The position numbers were made by a program, and so were the translations under genes. A DNA stretch of 32,868 bases, from positions 1 through 32,868 of the forward strand of contig NZ_JAODBE010000059.1 of NCBI RefSeq assembly GCF_025463795.1, written 5' to 3'. Origin of the DNA: Amnibacterium sp. (lineage in GTDB: Bacteria; Actinomycetota; Actinomycetes; Actinomycetales; Microbacteriaceae). Below are positions 30,080 through 32,868 of this stretch, piece after piece. The first letter of the stretch is position 1. Every line of letters starts with the position of its first letter. A model generated the notes under the pieces. It was not told the DNA's origin. It did no database searches and saw only the letters and a list, made by a program, of their open reading frames with translations.

Positions 30080-30964
30080 ATGACCTACTCGATCGTGGCC
30101 CGCGACCCGAGCACGGGCGCCCTCGGCGTCGCCGTGCAGTCGCACTGGTTCAACGTCGGCTCCCTCGTGCCGGCGGCATCGGCGGGCGTCGGAGCGGTGG
30201 CGACGCAGGCCATGCCGGCCCTGCAGCACAAGCCGCGCGCGCTCGCCCTGCTGCGGGAGGGCCGTTCGGCGGCCGAGGTCGTCGCGGCCCTGCAGGCGGG
30301 CGACCCCGCCGCCCCGCATCGCCAGTTCGCCGTCGTGGACGTGTCGGGACTGGCGGTCGGGCACACCGGGGCCGAATGCATCCCCGGCGCCGGCCACGTG
30401 ACGGGCGAGGGTTACGTGTGCCAGGCGAACATGATGCGGACCACGGACGTCTGGCCGGCCATGGCGGAGGCGTATGAGGCGACGATCGGCCGCGGGCTGA
30501 CGACGGCGCTGCTCGCAGCGCTCGACGCCGCCGAGCTGGCGGGCGGCGACCTCCGCGGCAGGCAGGCGGCCGCGATCCTCGTCGTACCCGCCGAGGGCAC
30601 CGACGCCGACCGCATCGTGGACGTGCGTGTCGACGACGCCCTCGAGCCGTTGCAGGAGCTGCGCCGGCTCGTCGCCCTGAACGATGCGTACGTGCTCGCG
30701 GACGAGGGCGACCAGCTCATGGCCAACGGCGACATGACCTCGGCGGCCGACCGCTTCATCGCCGCCTACGAGTCGGCGCCCGGCAACGACGAGCTGCGGT
30801 TCTGGGCGGGGCTCGGCCTCATCACCGCGTCGATGCCGGACCGTGGCCTCGCGCTCCTCCGGGAGACGATCGCCGCGGACGCGAGCTGGGACGAGCTGCT
30901 GCACCGCCTCTCCCCCGCGGTCGTCCCCGCCGCTCCGGAAGCGATCCGGCTGCTGCGCTCCTGA
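30080..30964 (+). CDS. DUF1028 family protein (Ntn-hydrolase-like)
   Basis: The 294-residue product opens with the family hallmark MTYSIVARDPSTGALGVAVQ then SHWFNVGSLVPAASAGVGAV. It continues with the conserved ATQAMPALQHKPRALALLRE and HTGAECIPGAGHVTGEGYVCQANMM, which define DUF1028 (residues about 1-210). The fold resembles N-terminal-nucleophile hydrolases, but the activity is unknown. The last 75 residues (MANGDMTSAADRFIAAYESA, then PGNDELRFWAGLGLITASMP) look like one tetratricopeptide-type helical hairpin, a possible protein contact. The frame is open far upstream; homology starts at this ATG. No ribosome binding site is present. A -10-like GAGAAT lies 6 nt upstream. Confidence 0.82.
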   Translation: MTYSIVARDPSTGALGVAVQSHWFNVGSLVPAASAGVGAVATQAMPALQHKPRALALLREGRSAAEVVAALQAGDPAAPHRQFAVVDVSGLAVGHTGAECIPGAGHVTGEGYVCQANMMRTTDVWPAMAEAYEATIGRGLTTALLAALDAAELAGGDLRGRQAAAILVVPAEGTDADRIVDVRVDDALEPLQELRRLVALNDAYVLADEGDQLMANGDMTSAADRFIAAYESAPGNDELRFWAGLGLITASMPDRGLALLRETIAADASWDELLHRLSPAVVPAAPEAIRLLRS

Positions 30965-30972
30965 ATCCCGAC

Positions 30973-30993
30973 GTTGAGCCGTCGGCGCTCAAG
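30973..30993. promoter_or_regulatory. HAIR box 1 (HspR-type inverted repeat)
   Basis: GTTGAGC (30973-30979), 7-nt spacer, GCTCAAG (30987-30993). This matches the HAIR layout CTTGAGT-N7-ACTCAAG with perfect 6-bp dyad symmetry (TTGAGC/GCTCAA). It begins 9 nt after the DUF1028 stop codon. Its centre is 63 bp from that of box 2, about six helical turns. Confidence 0.75.
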
Positions 30994-31007
30994 AATCTCC
31001 GCGCGTC

Positions 31008-31033
31008 GGGAATGCCCGCCTCACTCCCGCGTT
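31008..31033 (+). promoter_or_regulatory. SigR/SigH-type promoter of the clp gene
   Basis: GGGAAT (31008-31013), 16 nt, then CGTT (31030-31033). This is the known recognition pattern of the thiol-oxidative/heat-stress ECF sigma factors SigR (Streptomyces) and SigH (Mycobacterium), GGGAA-N16-18-CGTT. It lies between the two HAIR boxes, and its -10 part ends 2 nt before box 2. Confidence 0.6.
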
Positions 31034-31035
31034 AC

Positions 31036-31056
31036 ATTGAGTCGTAGGCACTCAAG
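31036..31056. promoter_or_regulatory. HAIR box 2 (HspR-type inverted repeat)
   Basis: ATTGAGT (31036-31042), 7-nt spacer CGTAGGC, ACTCAAG (31050-31056). It matches the HAIR consensus at 13 of 14 arm positions. It covers the predicted transcription start and precedes the TGGAGG ribosome binding site (31062-31067), so HspR binding would block initiation. Confidence 0.85.
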
Positions 31057-31071
31057 TTTCCTGGAGGTCTC

Positions 31072-32868
31072 TTGCCCGAGTACTTCGGCCCCGCTACCGG
31101 TGACGGCTCGTTCGACGAGTTCCTGGCCCGGCTGCTCGCCAGTCAGCGGTCCGCATCCGCGGGTCGCCCCATCGACATCAGCCGGCTCCTGAGCCGGCGC
31201 ACCCACGAGGTGGTCGGCAGCGCCGTCCGCTTCGCGGTCGATCGCGGCCACGCCGAGGTCGACGCGCTTCACCTGCTGCACGCCCTCGTGTCGGGCGAGC
31301 AGGGCCGCTCGGCCCTCGGTGGCGCCGCCATCGACGTCGACGCCCTGCTCTCCGCCATCGAGGAGCGGATGCCCACCGGTGGCGAGCGCGTCGCAGGCAC
31401 TCCCGCCATGACCCCGTCCGCGCAGCGCGCGCTCCTCGAGGCCGTGCAGGTCGCCCGCGCCTTCGGATCGACGTACGTCGATCCCGAGCACCTGTTCTTC
31501 GCGTTCGTCGCGAACCAGCACGCGGCCGCAGGTCAGCTGCTCGCCGCCCACGGCGTCACGCCGGAGCGGCTGCAGTCCATCGCGCAGGGCACGACCGCTC
31601 CTGCCGGTGCCCAGGGCGCCGCGCAGAGCGAGACGCCGACCCTCGACCAGTTCGGCACCGACCTGACGGCGAAGGCCCGCGACCTCGGGCTCGACCCGGT
31701 GATCGGGCGTGCCCTCGAGGTCGAGCAGGTCGTCGAGATCCTGCTGCGCCGCACCAAGAACAACCCCGTCCTGATCGGTGAGCCGGGCGTCGGCAAGACC
31801 GCCATCGTGGAGGGCCTCGCCCAGCGCATCGCCGACGGCGAGGTGCCCGAGTCCCTGCGCGACAAGCGCGTCGTGGCGCTCGACCTCGCCGGCATGGTGG
31901 CGGGCACCCGCTACCGCGGCGACTTCGAGGAGCGCATCACGAAGCTGGTGGACGAGATCGTCGCCCACCAGGACGAGCTGATCGTCTTCCTCGACGAGCT
32001 CCACACGGTCGTCGGCGCCGGCAGCGGCGGCGAGGGCGGCATGGACGCGGGCAACATCCTGAAGCCCCGTCTCGCCCGCGGCGAGCTGCACCTGGTGGGC
32101 GCGACCACGCTGAAGGAGTACCGCAGGATCGAGAAGGACGCGGCCCTCGAGCGCCGCTTCCAGCCCGTGACGGTCGGCGAGCCCTCGATCGAGGACGCCG
32201 TCGCGATCCTCGACGGGCTGAAGGAGCGCTACGAGCAGCACCACGGCGTGCAGTACACCGACGAGGCGATCCGCGCCGCCGTCGAGCTGTCCGCCCGGTA
32301 CCTGACGGACCGGTTCCTCCCCGACAAGGCCATCGACCTCATCGACCAGGCGGGCGCCCGGAAGCGCCTCGCCCTCGGTGGCCGCGTCGACGTCGAGTCG
32401 CTGCGCGCCCGGATGTCGGACCTCGAGGCCGACAAGACCCGGGCCGTGACCGAGGAGCGCTACGAGGAGGCCTCCCGCCTCCGCGACGAGATCGAGTCGC
32501 TTCAGCAGCGCATCGCGGCCGGTTCCGGCCGCGATGCGACTACGGAGGAGCAGGAGATCGGCCGTCCCGAGATCGCGGAGATGATCGCGCGGGCCACGGG
32601 CATCCCCGCCGCGCGCCTCACCGAGGGTGACCGGTCCCGCCTCGCGAAGCTCGAGTCCGAGCTGCACGAGCGCGTGATCGGCCAGGAGGACGCGGTGGCG
32701 TCGATCGCGAAGGCGGTCCGCCGCAGCCGCACCGGCATGGCCGACCCACGCCGCCCCGTCGGCAGCTTCCTGTTCCTCGGACCCACCGGGGTCGGCAAGA
32801 CCGAGCTGGCGAAGGCCCTCGCGGCGAGCCTGTTCGGCGACGAGAGCGCGATGCTGCGGTTCGACATG
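31072..32868 (+). CDS. clpC: ClpC-type AAA+ unfoldase (3' end beyond window)
   Basis: 599 codons are visible. TTG 31072 is the start: TGGAGG lies 4 nt upstream, and the product opens [20 protein letters not shown]. Next come two Clp-N repeats (about residues 45-175), then NBD1 with Walker A GEPGVGKT (236-243) and Walker [11 protein letters not shown]. The middle region is short and holds a UVR motif ([16 protein letters not shown], about 461-478), which marks a ClpC-type rather than ClpB-type ATPase. NBD2 begins with GPTGVGKT (from 570) and is cut by the window edge. The N-terminus differs from canonical ClpC (MFERFTDRARRV), suggesting a paralogue. ClpC feeds unfolded proteins to ClpP. Two HAIR boxes and a SigR/SigH-like promoter imply heat and thiol-stress control. 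Confidence 0.88.
   Translation, partial: MPEYFGPATGDGSFDEFLARLLASQRSASAGRPIDISRLLSRRTHEVVGSAVRFAVDRGHAEVDALHLLHALVSGEQGRSALGGAAIDVDALLSAIEERMPTGGERVAGTPAMTPSAQRALLEAVQVARAFGSTYVDPEHLFFAFVANQHAAAGQLLAAHGVTPERLQSIAQGTTAPAGAQGAAQSETPTLDQFGTDLTAKARDLGLDPVIGRALEVEQVVEILLRRTKNNPVLIGEPGVGKTAIVEGLAQRIADGEVPESLRDKRVVALDLAGMVAGTRYRGDFEERITKLVDEIVAHQDELIVFLDELHTVVGAGSGGEGGMDAGNILKPRLARGELHLVGATTLKEYRRIEKDAALERRFQPVTVGEPSIEDAVAILDGLKERYEQHHGVQYTDEAIRAAVELSARYLTDRFLPDKAIDLIDQAGARKRLALGGRVDVESLRARMSDLEADKTRAVTEERYEEASRLRDEIESLQQRIAAGSGRDATTEEQEIGRPEIAEMIARATGIPAARLTEGDRSRLAKLESELHERVIGQEDAVASIAKAVRRSRTGMADPRRPVGSFLFLGPTGVGKTELAKALAASLFGDESAMLRFDM

Noticed and set aside
31021-32667. A 548-codon minus-strand frame opposite the clp gene
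   Set aside because: The plus strand has unmistakable AAA+ motifs and regulatory boxes. The minus frame is an artefact of codon bias.
1-32868. Search for tRNA/rRNA genes, CRISPR arrays, transposases, attachment sites and prophage genes
   Set aside because: No such signatures were seen. Repeats found are short operator-like dyads or hairpins. By-eye reading could miss a small non-coding RNA.

Overview
The window looks like ordinary chromosome of a high-GC Gram-positive actinobacterium, most likely Microbacteriaceae or a close relative. The grounds are the very GC-rich composition (about 70% or more by eye), many GTG and TTG starts, TANNNT-type -10 hexamers, several genes that appear leaderless, a short-form CysE, a LacI-controlled sugar ABC operon without its own ATPase, and HspR-type inverted repeats (HAIR) in front of a Clp ATPase. 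Genes are tightly packed. No gap exceeds about 180 bases, and I saw no tRNA, rRNA, insertion sequence, prophage or CRISPR.

Layout. (1) 1-2185, minus: the first 20 codons of an unidentified gene, a type II NADH dehydrogenase, and a stand-alone NAD(P)HX epimerase. (2) 2246-4342, plus: a UDP-sugar-epimerase-like protein, a ChaB-type protein and an SDR oxidoreductase, followed by a small membrane-anchored protein on the minus strand. (3) 4900-8475: a methylcitrate-cycle operon prpD-prpB-prpC (propionyl-CoA disposal), converging on a LysR regulator that is divergent from an MFS exporter. (4) 10775-17198: a LacI regulator divergent from a glycogen-debranching-like glycosidase, a sugar-binding lipoprotein and two permeases. 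A perfect 14-bp palindrome sits on the -35 box of the glycosidase promoter. (5) 17188-19231, minus: cysK-cysE-ybaK, cysteine synthesis coupled to a mischarged-tRNA editing protein. (6) 19407-22250: a LolA/RseB-like exported protein with an ABC ATPase and permease. (7) 22282-25663: an EEP-family hydrolase, a YdeI-like protein, and an MFS transporter translationally coupled to a universal stress protein. (8) 25671-29710: a DUF5946 protein and a thiamine-binding (DUF77) protein, divergent from a GH38 alpha-mannosidase. (9) 29754-32868: a small membrane protein, a DUF1028 protein, and the first 599 codons of a ClpC-type ATPase preceded by two HAIR boxes and a SigR/SigH-like promoter.

I did not find a clearly new multi-gene system. 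The most informative signals are regulatory. They are the HAIR plus SigR/SigH-type promoter on a ClpC-type (not ClpB-type) unfoldase, the LacI operator/-35/leaderless arrangement, a recurring leaderless start architecture (-10 hexamer 6-7 nt before the start codon), a recurring hairpin that contains the stop codon, and a perfect 9-bp inverted repeat forming both -10 boxes of a divergent promoter.
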